A stretch of 64,000 nucleotides of DNA from Devosia limi DSM 17137 (GCF_900128975.1 NZ_FQVC01000005.1:62001-126000), one strand, 5' to 3'; counted from the first letter of the stretch, positions 25,009 to 34,358 are shown. Notes: generated by a model not told the origin, from the sequence alone. A program made the numbers and translations.

Positions 25009-25118
25009 CCCTCCATATAGCGATCATACGTTTCCAGCCACGCTTGGCTGTCGCTGCAAGTTCGCCGACAATTCGGCTCCCCATTGCATTGCAAACGTCT
25101 ACCCACCCGGCCGCTCAC
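24996..25118 (-). CDS. Possible 40-residue ORF
   Basis: On the minus strand GTG 25118 opens a 40-codon frame with four cysteines in the middle (QCNGEPNCRRTCSD) and an end that looks protein-like (AWLETYDRYMEGKLA), stopping inside the hairpin at 24985-25004. There is no clear ribosome-binding site and I do not recognise it. It could be a small protein, a remnant of a longer gene or chance. Confidence 0.2.
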   Translation of the reverse strand: MSGRVGRRLQCNGEPNCRRTCSDSQAWLETYDRYMEGKLA

Positions 25119-25209
25119 GCTGCCGGAGCTTGGCGCTATGCCTTCGGCTTCAGCGCAGACTTCAACCAAAACAAATCCGGCCGATTAAGCCGGTTACAGG
25201 ACTAAACGA

Positions 25210-25479
25210 ATGACGAACTATCCTTTTCACGCCCATGCCCGCCTCTATCTTGGCCGGGACTGGAAGACCGCAACGGCCCAGGGCCCGCGCGCTGTCCGCA
25301 CTGCCGCCCAGGCCATTCGCTTTGCGATGGAAGACGCTGCCCCCGTCAGTTTGCGGGGCGCGCGGCTTGAGGTCGACGATCGCACCTATACTGGCAGCGA
25401 CATCAAGGACCTTTACTGGCGGCGGGATTTCCCGCTCGCCCGCAAGGCCGATGCCGGCCGCGATATGCGGCACAACTAA
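25210..25479 (+). CDS. Conserved-looking small protein of unknown function
   Basis: 89 residues beginning MTNYPFHAHARLYLGRDWKTATAQ, with no signal peptide or membrane segment, and mixed charge (VDDRTYTGSDIKDLYWRRDFPLARKADAGRDM). An AGGA ribosome-binding site precedes ATG 25210 and a strong terminator follows, so it is very probably a real monocistronic gene. No family is recognised. Confidence 0.7.
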   Translation: MTNYPFHAHARLYLGRDWKTATAQGPRAVRTAAQAIRFAMEDAAPVSLRGARLEVDDRTYTGSDIKDLYWRRDFPLARKADAGRDMRHN

Positions 25480-25523
25480 GCCGAGAGCGCGATCCAGGCG
25501 CACCTGGCCGACACATAAATCGA

Positions 25524-25546
25524 GGGGCGCGCTGCGCCCCTTTTTT
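25524..25546 (+). terminator. Strong rho-independent terminator
   Basis: GGGGCGC (25524-25530) and GCGCCCC (25534-25540) enclose GCT and are followed by six T (25541-25546). It ends the 89-residue gene's transcript. Confidence 0.9.
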
Positions 25547-25593
25547 ATGCGCGTCACATGACGCCGCCGACCCAATGCGCAAAAATACCAGCA

Positions 25594-25611
25594 ATTTCAA
25601 TGGATTGAAAT
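25594..25611 (-). terminator. AT-rich hairpin at the 3' end of tRNA-Thr
   Basis: ATTTCAAT (25594-25601) and ATTGAAAT (25604-25611) form an 8-bp inverted repeat with a GG spacer; its last base is the tRNA's terminal A. It may terminate or guide 3' processing of the tRNA. The tRNA 3' end plus dyad also resembles an integrase target, but no integrase or duplicated end is present. Confidence 0.4.
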
Positions 25612-25686
25612 GGTGCCGCATAGGTGACTCGAACACCTGACCCCATCATTACGAATGATGTGCTCTACCAACTGAGCTAATGCGGC
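25611..25686 (-). tRNA. tRNA-Thr, anticodon CGU
   Basis: 76 nt on the minus strand including the encoded CCA (complement of 25611-25613). The acceptor stem GCCGCAT/ATGCGGC, D-loop AGCTCAGTTGGTAGAGC, anticodon arm CATCA-TTCGTAA-TGATG with anticodon CGT (complement of 25651-25653), and T arm AGGTG-TTCGAGT-CACCT are all complete. It reads ACG codons. Confidence 0.97.
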
Positions 25687-25719
25687 CAACCCGGTTGCAC
25701 CGGATCGATGGGCGGTCTT

Positions 25720-27102
25720 TTACTGGGGCTTTCCAGCCGGTGCAAGAGGCAACACATCAGGCAGGCCCTGCGCCGGCTGCAAAGGTCCGGGCAAGGGCGG
25801 CACCGCTTCAGGTGGACGCCCCGTTGCAGTGACCGGAACCTTCCATTCGAACGCATCGAGACGTCCCGTTACCGGCGAGGTCGGCTCCCACTCGTCGCTG
25901 GTCAGGCCATCGGCGGTCCAGGCCGGATCGCGCGGTGCGCGCACGGCGCGGGCCAGCCATTCGCGGGCCTTGCCCTGATCGCCCGATTGCCCCTCTTCGA
26001 TCTCGGCCATCAGGCTGGCAATGCCCTGGGTTGGCTCGTTGAGATAGGGCTGCAGCGTGGTGCGCGCCAGGGGCCAGTCATAGGCATCGATGGCGGCGCG
26101 GGCCAAAGCCATGGCGGCAGCCCGATGCGGCGCTGGCACATCGATCAGTTCGCGCATGCGCTTGAGCCGCTCGACCGCCGACGCGCCGGGCTGGGCATGG
26201 GCATAGAGCGCCGCGGCGTCGGGATGGCCGGTGGCGCGCCAGATGCGGCGCAACAGGCTCATCGCCTTGCGGGTTTCGCCATGATTGATGTGGATGCGCG
26301 CCGCGATCAACGCCGCCGGCACGAAATCGGGCAGGAGCTTCAGCGCCGTCAGCGCGTGGTCCAGCGCCCGCATCGGATCGCTGGTCTCGGCTTCGCGGGC
26401 GCGTGCGGTTTCGATCACGGCCTGGCGCCGGCGCTTGCGCGCCCGCGCTTCACGCGTGCCGGTGGTTTCGATATTGACCATCGCCACGGCCTCGGCCCAT
26501 TGGCCGCGGCGGATATAGTCCTCGAACACCGCATTGGCGGCCCAGCCGGCCTGTGGCGCCAGAGTCAATGCCTTGCGGGCAAAGGTGAGTGCGGCATCGG
26601 GCCGGTTCTGGGCGCGCGCCTGCTCGTACAGCCCGGTCAGGGCAGCCAGGGCGGTCTTTTCGTCGCCGATCAGCGCGCGATAATGCTCGCGGGCCGCCGG
26701 CATGTCGCCCAGGGCCAGATCGGCGCGGGCTTCAAGCAGGCGGGCCGCCTGATTGGCGGGCAGGCGCGACTGCGCTTCGCGCGCCAGCATGCGGGCGCGG
26801 GCCGGATCGCCCGATTGCAGCGCCACAAAGCCATCCGAAAGCGCTTCGACGCCCAATTCCTTGCGTCGTTCCCGACTGCGCCGCGCCAGGACGCGCGGCG
26901 TTGCGATAATGCGGCGAATGATCGCCCAGATGAAGATGATCACCACGGCGATCAGCAGCAGCATGAAGATGGCTGCGCCCAGCCGCGGCTGCATGCGATA
27001 ACCGCCCACCTCCAGCGTCAGCGTCCCCGGCAATGCGATGAGCCAGGCCGCGACAAGGGCAATGACCAGGCTGGCGACGATCCAGGAGGCGAGGCGGATC
27101 AT
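25720..27102 (-). CDS. hemY: HemY-like membrane TPR protein
   Basis: 460 residues. Two membrane helices (IVASLVIALVAAWLIALPGTL and LGAAIFMLLLIAVVIIFIWAII) flank a short periplasmic loop, then the HemY N-terminal domain and TPR-like helices (ALQSGDPARARMLAREAQSR, AAREHYRALIGDEKTALAALTGLYEQA and others), ending in a proline-rich tail. This is the proteobacterial HemY of the hem operon, linked to tetrapyrrole synthesis, not the protoporphyrinogen oxidase of the same name in Bacillus. It overlaps the mic60 stop by 4 nt (ATGA), and follows hemC-hemD-mic60. Confidence 0.9.
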   Translation of the reverse strand: MIRLASWIVASLVIALVAAWLIALPGTLTLEVGGYRMQPRLGAAIFMLLLIAVVIIFIWAIIRRIIATPRVLARRSRERRKELGVEALSDGFVALQSGDPARARMLAREAQSRLPANQAARLLEARADLALGDMPAAREHYRALIGDEKTALAALTGLYEQARAQNRPDAALTFARKALTLAPQAGWAANAVFEDYIRRGQWAEAVAMVNIETTGTREARARKRRRQAVIETARAREAETSDPMRALDHALTALKLLPDFVPAALIAARIHINHGETRKAMSLLRRIWRATGHPDAAALYAHAQPGASAVERLKRMRELIDVPAPHRAAAMALARAAIDAYDWPLARTTLQPYLNEPTQGIASLMAEIEEGQSGDQGKAREWLARAVRAPRDPAWTADGLTSDEWEPTSPVTGRLDAFEWKVPVTATGRPPEAVPPLPGPLQPAQGLPDVLPLAPAGKPQ

Positions 27103-28397
27103 GGAGTGGCTCCAACACTGCCGCTTGAACCGGCAAGGGCCGAGGCACGCAGGCTATCGAGGAACCGGCCGGCCTCGGCCTGCGCCGCGATCATGGCGGG
27201 AACATCAGCGGCGGCGCTGGCCATCGGGGCCGGCAGGCTGCCCAGCAGCGTTTCGGCGGTGGCAAAATCACGGCGGCCAATGGCTGCTTCGAGCCGCGCC
27301 ACCACCGCTTCGGGGTCGTCGCCTTCGACCGCCCCGGTCGGGCGCAGCGCAATCATCGAGCGGAACCAGTCCGTCACCGTGCCCTGCCAGTCGCTATCGG
27401 GATTGGCCGGACGCATGGCCAGCATGGCGGGGACCACCTGCGCAAAGCGCGCGGCTATCGCGTCGGCCCGGGGCAGGCCAGTGGCTGCGCCATTGGCAAT
27501 GATAGTCGGCACCACGGCATCGGGTACCGCACTGCGCAATGCCGCCAGTTCAGCCTCATAGGGCCGGCCACTGGCAAAGGCCGCCTCGAAGCCGGACAGC
27601 ACCAGCGGCAATTGCAGGACCGCGCCGATATCGGCGGGCTGTTCGGCCAGGGCAGCCTTGGTATCGGCGACGCTGGTGTCAAGGGTCCGCACACTCGCTT
27701 CGGTCGTTCCGAGCCGCGCGCCCAATTCTTCAATCCGGCTGGAAAGCCCCGACATTTCCGTGCGCAGGGCGGCAAGCTCTTCGACACCGCTCTGGACCGG
27801 AGCGGCGCTGCTCAACCCATCAAGTCGCGCCGCCAAAGCCGCAATTTCGGCTTCCACCGCGCTGATATCGACAGCGGGTGCTGGCGCCATGGCGTCCGCG
27901 GCGGAACCTGCGGTCTCGAGCGCGCCAATGCGCTGATTGAGCGCCGCCATTTCGGACTGGGTGGTTTCGGTCACCGTCTGCAGTTCGGGTATCGCCGCCT
28001 CAAAACGCGCCAGGCGCGGATCGGCCGGCAGCGGCGCTGCGGGCGCAGAGGGCCAAAGCCCGGCCCAGGCCAGCCCATAGGCCGCCGCCAGGCCGATGAC
28101 GCCGCCGCCAAGCATGGCCAGCACCGGAAACGGCCGCTCGGCCGCGACCGGTGGCGTCTTGGCCCCCGCCGCTGATTCGTTCGGTTTCGCTGGCTCGGCA
28201 GGTTTTGCCGCCGCCGATGCCGCAGCTGGCTTCTCCCGCTTGGGCGCCTCGGACTGCAGGGATTCGGACTTTGTCGTATCAGGCTTGGCCGCATCAGGTT
28301 TGGCCGTGTCCGGCTTGCTGGCGGGCTTGGCCGCCGCCGGGCGAGCCTTGAGGTCGAGCACCGGGGGTTTGACCGGACCGCTTTTCTCGTCAGCCAT
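27099..28397 (-). CDS. Alphaproteobacterial mitofilin (Mic60) homologue
   Basis: 432 residues: a cytoplasmic Ala/Lys/Pro-rich N-terminus (about 1-88), one membrane helix (FPVLAMLGGGVIGLAAAYGLAWAGL, about 90-114), a long coiled coil (FEAAIPELQTVTETTQSEMAALNQRIGALE and the region to about 260) and a C-terminal mitofilin-type domain (VPAMLAMRPANPDSDWQGTVTDWFRSMIALRPTG, DFATAETLLGSLP). In related bacteria this protein shapes intracytoplasmic or periplasmic membranes and is the ancestor of the mitochondrial cristae protein; its place between hemD and hemY is conserved. It is a membrane-anchored protein facing the periplasm. Confidence 0.82.
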   Translation of the reverse strand: MADEKSGPVKPPVLDLKARPAAAKPASKPDTAKPDAAKPDTTKSESLQSEAPKREKPAAASAAAKPAEPAKPNESAAGAKTPPVAAERPFPVLAMLGGGVIGLAAAYGLAWAGLWPSAPAAPLPADPRLARFEAAIPELQTVTETTQSEMAALNQRIGALETAGSAADAMAPAPAVDISAVEAEIAALAARLDGLSSAAPVQSGVEELAALRTEMSGLSSRIEELGARLGTTEASVRTLDTSVADTKAALAEQPADIGAVLQLPLVLSGFEAAFASGRPYEAELAALRSAVPDAVVPTIIANGAATGLPRADAIAARFAQVVPAMLAMRPANPDSDWQGTVTDWFRSMIALRPTGAVEGDDPEAVVARLEAAIGRRDFATAETLLGSLPAPMASAAADVPAMIAAQAEAGRFLDSLRASALAGSSGSVGATP

Positions 28398-28421
28398 AAG
28401 CTCGCTCCTTGTTCACTGCCA

Positions 28422-29147
28422 TCATGGCCCGTTTTGCTCGCGGGCAAAAGCCAGGGCCAGCGTCATCATCGCATCGTCATTGGGATGATCTGCCAGAGCG
28501 ATGCGATTGAAATGTGCCGCGATGAGCGGCTCGGCCACTTTCTCGGAGATGCACAGCATGGCCATGGCGCTGCGCGCATCGCGATCCAGCTGCCCATCCA
28601 GCGCCGCGACGAATAATTCGGCGCTCCGACGCGAGTAATGCAGCACCGCGCCGGGTAGCCCCTCGGCCAGCACCTCCAGCAGTGCCTCGCCCGGCGCCGC
28701 GACCATGTCATAGACCCGAACGGTCTCGACGCTGACCCCGAATGGCGCCACCGAGCGGGCGAGATCGCCCGACAGATGCGTGCCGGCCGGATAGAAAACC
28801 GGTCCCGCCAGACCCGCATGCGCCAGCCCATTGACGACATCGCCAAAGGTCCCGCCCGCATCGATCGCCTCGGCAAATCCCAGCGCCAGGGCATCGTCCG
28901 CCGTCTTGCGTCCGACAGCATAGACCGGCAGGTGCTGGTACTGTGCCAGGGCGCCGCGCTCGGCCAGGGCTCTCAGGGCATTCGGACTGGTCACCGCCAT
29001 GGCGGCAAAACCGCCCGCCGCGGGCAAGGCGGTCGCCAGGGTCTGCCGGACCATCAGTGGCGCGGCCACCGCCGCGATGCCAAGCGCCTGGAGGCGCAAT
29101 AGCGTCGCCGCAGCATCCGGCTCCGGTCGGGTGACCAGCATGACCAT
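28422..29147 (-). CDS. hemD: Uroporphyrinogen-III synthase
   Basis: 241 residues with the weakly conserved HemD pattern: MLVTRPEPDAAATLLRLQALG, AVTSPNALRALAERG, YAVGRKTADDALALGF and AVLHYSRRSAELFVAAL, two Rossmann-like lobes. It closes hydroxymethylbilane to uroporphyrinogen III. ATG 29147 shares its A with the hemC stop (TGATG), so coupling is likely; a frame open to 29174 lies within hemC. Confidence 0.9.
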   Translation of the reverse strand: MVMLVTRPEPDAAATLLRLQALGIAAVAAPLMVRQTLATALPAAGGFAAMAVTSPNALRALAERGALAQYQHLPVYAVGRKTADDALALGFAEAIDAGGTFGDVVNGLAHAGLAGPVFYPAGTHLSGDLARSVAPFGVSVETVRVYDMVAAPGEALLEVLAEGLPGAVLHYSRRSAELFVAALDGQLDRDARSAMAMLCISEKVAEPLIAAHFNRIALADHPNDDAMMTLALAFAREQNGP

Positions 29148-30085
29148 CAGACTTGCGCCCATTGGGCCAGCCATTGCGTGCCAGCCTTGTCCAGCAGCTT
29201 CCGGCCCAATGCCGTGCCGATATCACTGGCCTCGCCGACCGCACCGCTGACCATATCGGTAAAGGCGGTCTGGCCATCAAGGCTGAGGATTTCGCCCTTG
29301 AGCACCAGCCGGTCGCCGTCCAGTTGCGACAAAGCCCCGACCGGCGTGCGGCACGACCCGTCGAGCACGGCCAGCATCGCCCGCTCGGCAGTAATGGCGG
29401 CGTGGGTCGGCGCGTGATTGAGCGGCGCCACAAGGTTGGCAAAGCGGTCATCGCCTTGGCGCACGGCAAGGCCAATGGCGCCCTGGGCTGGCGCCGGCAT
29501 GAACAATTCGGGATCGAGCATGGCCGTCGCCCGATGCCCCTCGCCCAGCCGATTAAGTCCAGCAACCGCCAGCATGGTGGCCTCGGCAACCCCGTCAGCC
29601 AGTTTTTGCAGCCGCGTCTGCACATTGCCGCGGAACGGCACGATGCGCAGATCTGGACGCTGGCGCCGCACCTGCGCCGCCCGGCGGATCGAGGAGGTGC
29701 CGAACTTGGCGCCATCGGGCAGATAATCGATGCCGCGCACGCTCAGCGACAGAAAAGCGTCGCGCACATCCTCGCGTTCGAGAAAGACCGGCAGCGCCAT
29801 GCCGGCCGGCAGGCCGGTTGCCACGTCCTTGGATGAATGCACGCCGATATCGATGACGCCATCGAGGAGCGCCTGATCGATTTCCTTGGTGAACAGCCCC
29901 TTGCCGCCAATATCGGCTAGCGCCCGCTCGGTCTGGTCGCCGCTGGTGGAAATCACCTCTATGGCAATGTCATCGGGCGCCACGCCATGGGCTTGCGACA
30001 GCAGCGTCTGCACCAGCCGCGCCTGCGCCAGCGCCAGTAGCGAGCCGCGCGTTCCGATCCGGGCAAAGGGGGTGGGCGATTGCAT
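29147..30085 (-). CDS. hemC: Porphobilinogen deaminase (hydroxymethylbilane synthase)
   Basis: 312 residues: [13 protein letters not shown] at the N-terminus, [46 protein letters not shown] and GSCRTPVGA, whose cysteine (near residue 246) carries the dipyrromethane cofactor. It polymerises four porphobilinogens. The gene is first in hemC-hemD-mic60-hemY, divergent from tsaD with about 80 nt of shared promoter space. Confidence 0.97.
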   Translation of the reverse strand: MQSPTPFARIGTRGSLLALAQARLVQTLLSQAHGVAPDDIAIEVISTSGDQTERALADIGGKGLFTKEIDQALLDGVIDIGVHSSKDVATGLPAGMALPVFLEREDVRDAFLSLSVRGIDYLPDGAKFGTSSIRRAAQVRRQRPDLRIVPFRGNVQTRLQKLADGVAEATMLAVAGLNRLGEGHRATAMLDPELFMPAPAQGAIGLAVRQGDDRFANLVAPLNHAPTHAAITAERAMLAVLDGSCRTPVGALSQLDGDRLVLKGEILSLDGQTAFTDMVSGAVGEASDIGTALGRKLLDKAGTQWLAQWAQV

Positions 30086-30167
30086 AGTCTTGTCGTCCTA
30101 TAGTAGGCAAAGGCTCCCCAAAGGGAGTAACCAGTTCGTCGTGACCGGGCAAGCGCCAGCCGCCATT

Positions 30168-31232
30168 ATGGGCCAAGCCATCATCTTGGGTATAGAAACC
30201 AGCTGCGACGAGACCGCGGCCGCTATCGTTGTGCGCGACCAATCCGGCAACGCCACGATTCGTTCCAATGTGGTGCGTTCCCAGCTCGATGAACATGCGG
30301 CCTTTGGCGGCGTTGTGCCCGAGCTGGCGGCGCGCGCCCATGTGACCTGGCTCGATCACATCATCGCCCAGGCCTGCCGCGAAGCCGGGGTCGCGCTCGA
30401 CGAGGTAGACGCCATTGCCGCCACCGCCGGCCCCGGCCTGATCGGGGGCGTGCTGGTCGGGCTGACCACCGCCAAGGCGCTGGCCGCCGCGCTGGACAAA
30501 CCGTTGATCGCGGTCAATCACCTGGAAGCCCATGCGCTGACGGCGCGGCTGACTCACCAAATCGACTTTCCCTATCTGATGCTGCTGGTCTCGGGTGGGC
30601 ATAGCCAATTCGTGCTGGTGCGCGGCGTTGGCGATTATGAGCGCTGGGGCACCACCATCGACGATGCGCTGGGCGAGGCCTTCGACAAGGTGGCCAAGCT
30701 GCTGAGCCTTGGTCATCCCGGTGGCCCCGCCGTCGAAGCGATTGCCAAGTCCGGCGATCCCAGGCGCTTCAAGTTTCCGCGGCCGCTGCTGCGCGAAGCC
30801 CGGCTGGATTTTTCCTTCTCAGGGCTCAAGACTGCGGTGCGGCTGCAGGCCGAAGCCCTGGCGCCGCTCAGCAATCAGGACGTGGCCGATATCGCCGCCA
30901 GCTTCCAGGCTGCCGTGGCCGAAGTGGTTTCCGTGCGCGCCGGCCAGGCACTGGATCGGTTCCGGGCCGAACTGCCGGCCGAGGCGCTCAACCTCGTCGT
31001 CGCCGGCGGTGTTGCCGCCAATCGCGCCATTGCCGCAGCCTTGGGCAAGGTCTGCGATGAACGCGGGGCGACGCTGACCGTGCCGCCAATTGCGCTTTGC
31101 ACCGATAATGGCGCCATGGTCGCCTGGGCCGGGGCGGAACGCTTTGCGCTGGGCGCCATTGACGGGCTGACATTCGCGGCTAGACCGCGCTGGCCGCTGG
31201 ACCTGCCGGATATGAAAGTGCCGATGCCATGA
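30168..31232 (+). CDS. tsaD: tRNA N6-adenosine threonylcarbamoyltransferase TsaD
   Basis: 354 residues: [29 protein letters not shown] (metal-ligand HxxxxxH type), [58 protein letters not shown] and [12 protein letters not shown] are all present. With TsaB, TsaC and TsaE it makes t6A at position 37 of tRNAs reading ANN codons. The start is uncertain: ATG 30168 has no clear ribosome-binding site, while GTG 30141 lies 13 nt after GGGAG. The stop overlaps gpsA by 4 nt. Confidence 0.97.
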   Translation: MGQAIILGIETSCDETAAAIVVRDQSGNATIRSNVVRSQLDEHAAFGGVVPELAARAHVTWLDHIIAQACREAGVALDEVDAIAATAGPGLIGGVLVGLTTAKALAAALDKPLIAVNHLEAHALTARLTHQIDFPYLMLLVSGGHSQFVLVRGVGDYERWGTTIDDALGEAFDKVAKLLSLGHPGGPAVEAIAKSGDPRRFKFPRPLLREARLDFSFSGLKTAVRLQAEALAPLSNQDVADIAASFQAAVAEVVSVRAGQALDRFRAELPAEALNLVVAGGVAANRAIAAALGKVCDERGATLTVPPIALCTDNGAMVAWAGAERFALGAIDGLTFAARPRWPLDLPDMKVPMP

Positions 31233-32221
31233 TCGAGCCGCTGGAGACCGTAAGCGTGATCGGCGGCGGTGCCTGGGGCACCGCCCTGGCCCAGGCCGCT
31301 GCAATGGCCGGCCGGCCGGTCTCGCTGCTGGTGCGCGATGCGGCGCAGGCCGAAGAGATCAACCACAGCCACACCAACACAGCCTATCTGGGCGATCAGG
31401 TGCTGTCGGCGTCGATCATCGCGACGACCACAGCGCAGGCCGCCGACATCATCATCATGGCCGTTCCGGCGCAGGCGACCCGCTCGGCCCTCGCGGCCAT
31501 GGATCCGGCCATGCTGGCGGGCCGTCCCGTGGTGCTGTCGGCCAAGGGGCTCGAGACCGGCACGCTGCAGCGCCAGAGCGAGATCCTCGTCGACATGGCG
31601 CCCGACGCCATTCCCTTCGTGCTCTCGGGCCCCAGCTTTGCCATCGACGTCGCTGCGGGCCGTCCGACGGCAGTGACGCTGGCCGGTGACGATGCCAACC
31701 AGACCTCCAAGCTTGCCGCCGCTTTGGCTGGCCCGAGCTTTCGCCCCTATGCCGCCGATGACCGGATCGGCGTCGAAATCGCCGGTGCCTTGAAGAACGT
31801 CTATGCGCTGGCCTGCGGCGCCGTCGATGGTGCCGATCTCGGCGCTTCCGCCCGCTCGGCCCTCCTGGCCCGCGCCTATGCCGAAATGTCGCGCATGGTC
31901 GTCGCCATGGGCGGTTCGGCCATGACCCTGACCGGCCTCGCCGGATTGGGCGACCTGACGCTGACCTGCACCTCGACCCAGTCGCGCAATTACCAGTTCG
32001 GCATTGCGCTGGGCCGGGGCGAGAGCACCGAGGCCATTCTGGCCGCTGGCGCCAAGCTGGCCGAGGGTGTGGCCACCGCGCCCGTCGCTGCGGCGCTGGC
32101 GGCGAGTCTGGATGTCGATGCCCCGCTGATTGCCGCGGTCAACCAGGTGCTGACCGGCACCGCCGATATTGCCACCATCGTGGCGGGGCTGATGTCGCGC
32201 CCGCTCAAACGTGAGGACTAA
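31229..32221 (+). CDS. gpsA: NAD(P)H-dependent glycerol-3-phosphate dehydrogenase
   Basis: 330 residues: [21 protein letters not shown] is the Rossmann dinucleotide motif, with [14 protein letters not shown], the catalytic lysine region [13 protein letters not shown], and [14 protein letters not shown]. It makes sn-glycerol-3-phosphate for phospholipid synthesis. The ATG overlaps the tsaD stop (ATGA); a YciI gene starts 2 nt after its own stop, so tsaD-gpsA-yciI-EVE form one operon. Confidence 0.97.
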   Translation: MIEPLETVSVIGGGAWGTALAQAAAMAGRPVSLLVRDAAQAEEINHSHTNTAYLGDQVLSASIIATTTAQAADIIIMAVPAQATRSALAAMDPAMLAGRPVVLSAKGLETGTLQRQSEILVDMAPDAIPFVLSGPSFAIDVAAGRPTAVTLAGDDANQTSKLAAALAGPSFRPYAADDRIGVEIAGALKNVYALACGAVDGADLGASARSALLARAYAEMSRMVVAMGGSAMTLTGLAGLGDLTLTCTSTQSRNYQFGIALGRGESTEAILAAGAKLAEGVATAPVAAALAASLDVDAPLIAAVNQVLTGTADIATIVAGLMSRPLKRED

Positions 32222-32223
32222 CC

Positions 32224-32520
32224 ATGCTGTTCGCCATTATCGCCCAGGACCAGCCCGATGGGGTCGAGCACCGCATGGCGGTCCGCCCCACCCATCTCGA
32301 GCATCTCAAGACCCTGGGCGACAAGCTGGTGTTTGCCGGCCCCTTCCTCGACGAGAATGAAAAGCCCTATGGCTCGCTGATGGTGATCGAGGCCGCCAGC
32401 CTCGAGGAAGCCAAGGCCATGGCCGCAGCCGACCCCTTTGCCAGGGAGAAGGTGTTTGCCTCCTACGAGGTCAGGCGCTGGAACTGGGGCATCAATAATC
32501 CGGACAAGCGGGGGCAGTAA
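32224..32520 (+). CDS. YciI family protein
   Basis: 98 residues of the small dimeric alpha-beta barrel YciI fold: MLFAIIAQDQPDGVEHRMAVRPTHLEHLKTLGDKLVFAGPFLDENEKPYGSLMVIEAASLEEAKAMAAADPFAREKVF, with the conserved His (HLEHL) and Asp-Pro-Phe. YciI proteins are of uncertain enzymology. The stop overlaps the next start (TAATG). Confidence 0.92.
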   Translation: MLFAIIAQDQPDGVEHRMAVRPTHLEHLKTLGDKLVFAGPFLDENEKPYGSLMVIEAASLEEAKAMAAADPFAREKVFASYEVRRWNWGINNPDKRGQ

Positions 32521-32954
32521 TGGCCTATTGGCTGATGAAATCGGAGCCCAATGTCTTCTCGTTCGATGACATGATGGCCAAGACCAGGCGCGGCGAACCC
32601 GAGCAATGGCATGGGGTGCGCAATTACGCGGCGCGCAACAATATGCGGGCGATGGAACTGGGCGACGAGGCCTTTTTCTACCATTCCAATATCGGCAAGG
32701 AGATCGTCGGCATCATCAAGGTGATTGCCCTGGCCCATCCCGACGATACCGCCGAACTCAATGCCAAGGGTGAGGTGGTGTGGGAATGCGTCGATGTGGA
32801 AGCGGTCAAGCCGCTGCCCAGGCCGGTGACCCTCGCCACCATCAAGGCGACGCCGGAGCTGGCCGATCTCGAACTGGTCAAGCTTTCGCGGCTCTCGGTG
32901 TCGAAGGTTTCGCCCGAGGAATGGCAATTGCTGTGCAAGATGGGCGGCCTCTAG
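32520..32954 (+). CDS. EVE domain (PUA-like) protein
   Basis: 144 residues, the whole protein being an EVE domain: MAYWLMKSEPNVFSFDD, WHGVRNYAARNNMRAMELGDEAFFYHSN, GIIKVIALAHPD, LSRLSVSKVSPEEWQLLCKMGGL. EVE domains bind modified bases in DNA or RNA. The link with tsaD, gpsA and yciI is a common alphaproteobacterial arrangement and does not by itself define a role. Last gene of the operon. Confidence 0.93.
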   Translation: MAYWLMKSEPNVFSFDDMMAKTRRGEPEQWHGVRNYAARNNMRAMELGDEAFFYHSNIGKEIVGIIKVIALAHPDDTAELNAKGEVVWECVDVEAVKPLPRPVTLATIKATPELADLELVKLSRLSVSKVSPEEWQLLCKMGGL

Positions 32955-32969
32955 GCCGCCCACGATATA

Positions 32970-33599
32970 TCAGCTGTCGACGACGATCGGCGGCACGTGC
33001 TTGGGCTCGGCCGGCGGGGCATATTTGTTCAGCAGGCCGACCTGGCTGATCGAGAACAGCACGGTCAGCGGCATCACGCCCCAGACCTTGAAGGCCACCC
33101 AGATATCGGTCGAGAAATTGCGCCACAGCACTTCGTTGGCGATGGCCAGCACGACAAAGAAGATGCCCCAATTGAGCGTCAGCTTGCTCCAGCCTTCCGG
33201 GCGCAGCTTGTAGACGTCGCCGAACACATATTTGAGCAGCGACTGCCCGAACAGCAGCCCGCCCAGCAACACGGCGGCGAACAGGCCATTGGTGATGGTC
33301 GGCTTGACCTTGATGAAGGTATCGTCCTGCAGCCACAGGGTCAGCCCGCCAAACACCAGCACGACAACGCCGGTGACCAGCGGCATGACCGCGATTTTTT
33401 TCAGGATCAGCCAGCTCAGCAGCAGCGAAATCACCATGGCGCCCATGAACCAGGCGGTCGCGGTGAAGATGTCGGCCCGGGCATTGGCAATGAAAAACAC
33501 CACCAGCGGGCCCAGCTCGAGCGCCATCTTGATCAATTGCGGACGCAATTCGTCCCAATTCACCTCGGGTTCGGCGGCTTGCGCCTTGTTGTCGCTCAT
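32970..33599 (-). CDS. yciB: Septation protein A (YciB/IspZ family)
   Basis: 209 residues with about five to six membrane helices: [78 protein letters not shown], then [49 protein letters not shown]. Family members (IspA/IspZ) are needed for septum formation in Shigella and affect envelope properties in E. coli. In relatives it commonly lies next to ftsY; here an 830-nt repeat block separates them. Confidence 0.93.
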   Translation of the reverse strand: MSDNKAQAAEPEVNWDELRPQLIKMALELGPLVVFFIANARADIFTATAWFMGAMVISLLLSWLILKKIAVMPLVTGVVVLVFGGLTLWLQDDTFIKVKPTITNGLFAAVLLGGLLFGQSLLKYVFGDVYKLRPEGWSKLTLNWGIFFVVLAIANEVLWRNFSTDIWVAFKVWGVMPLTVLFSISQVGLLNKYAPPAEPKHVPPIVVDS

Positions 33600-33708
33600 T
33601 GGTCTACCGGCTGTTCTTGGAAAACTGCAATGTGGTCTGCCTTACGGCGCGATGCAAGGTCAACACGGTACCGCCCAAGCATGGTGCAAATAGGGCCTGC
33701 CTATCGGC

Positions 33709-34022
33709 GTGCGCAAGCGCCGCCTGACGCGGTTTTCGGTGTTCAGCCATACGCACACTCAAGTGCGGGGATGGCGAGGCTTTTGCCCCGAGCGGGTAGT
33801 CCGCAATGAAATGAGGCAGAGCCTCGCCATCGCGCCGGTATTTTATGCGGGACCGAACCAGGGGCGGCGGTTTTTCAGCCGATACTGACGGTGTCGCCCA
33901 CCGGGGCAGGACGACTCCCACCCCACCGGCATTCCCCGCACCGACCGTTCGTCGCGACCGCGCAGTAGAAGTGCGGGAATGGGGGTGAGTATGCGGGAGG
34001 GGAAAGGGGAGGGGGATAAGTT
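33709..34022 (-). repeat. Long interspersed repeat, copy B
   Basis: 33761-34022 is the inverse of 10381-10642 (262 nt, about 13 differences, identical over 33761-33902). Outside it, 33709-33739 matches the distal block of copy A. It fills most of the gap between septation protein A and ftsY and is followed by family-1 palindromes, as copy A is preceded by them. Confidence 0.85.
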
Positions 34023-34358
34023 ATTTTGGCTCAGTGTTTGCGGAGACAGACCCCCACCCTGACCCTCCCCCTCGAGGGGGAGGGGACGATGGCGGACAGG
34101 GCGGCGGACGGAACCTAACGAGGGTCATAGGCGTCGGGGGGGGGGTGGACGTTGTCCGGTGGGGTCGTCTGACGGATCGGTGAGGGGATGGGCAGTCGAC
34201 TCCCTCCCCCTTGAGGGGAGGGATCAAGGGTGGGGGTTCTGCGCGCTCCCCACGCTCCGGCCTCGCGACAACCGCAGCACCCCCACCCTGGCCCTCCCCT
34301 CAAGGGGGAGGGGACGATGACTGTGGGTGAGGTGGCTGGGTGATGGTGTCGCTACTCG
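34023..34358. repeat. Family-1 palindrome cluster, gene-free
   Basis: Three family-1 palindromes occur: 34061-34087 (CCTCCCCCTCGAGGGGGAGG), 34202-34222 and 34292-34313. Between them are GC-rich stretches such as GGGTGGGGGTTCTGC and CACCCCCACCCTGRCCCT that also accompany the copies near 10 kb. I see no gene here. Confidence 0.7.

Noticed and set aside
25594..25686. Integration site at the tRNA-Thr 3' end
   Set aside because: There is no integrase gene and no second copy of the tRNA end within the window; the adjacent dyad is adequately explained as a terminator.
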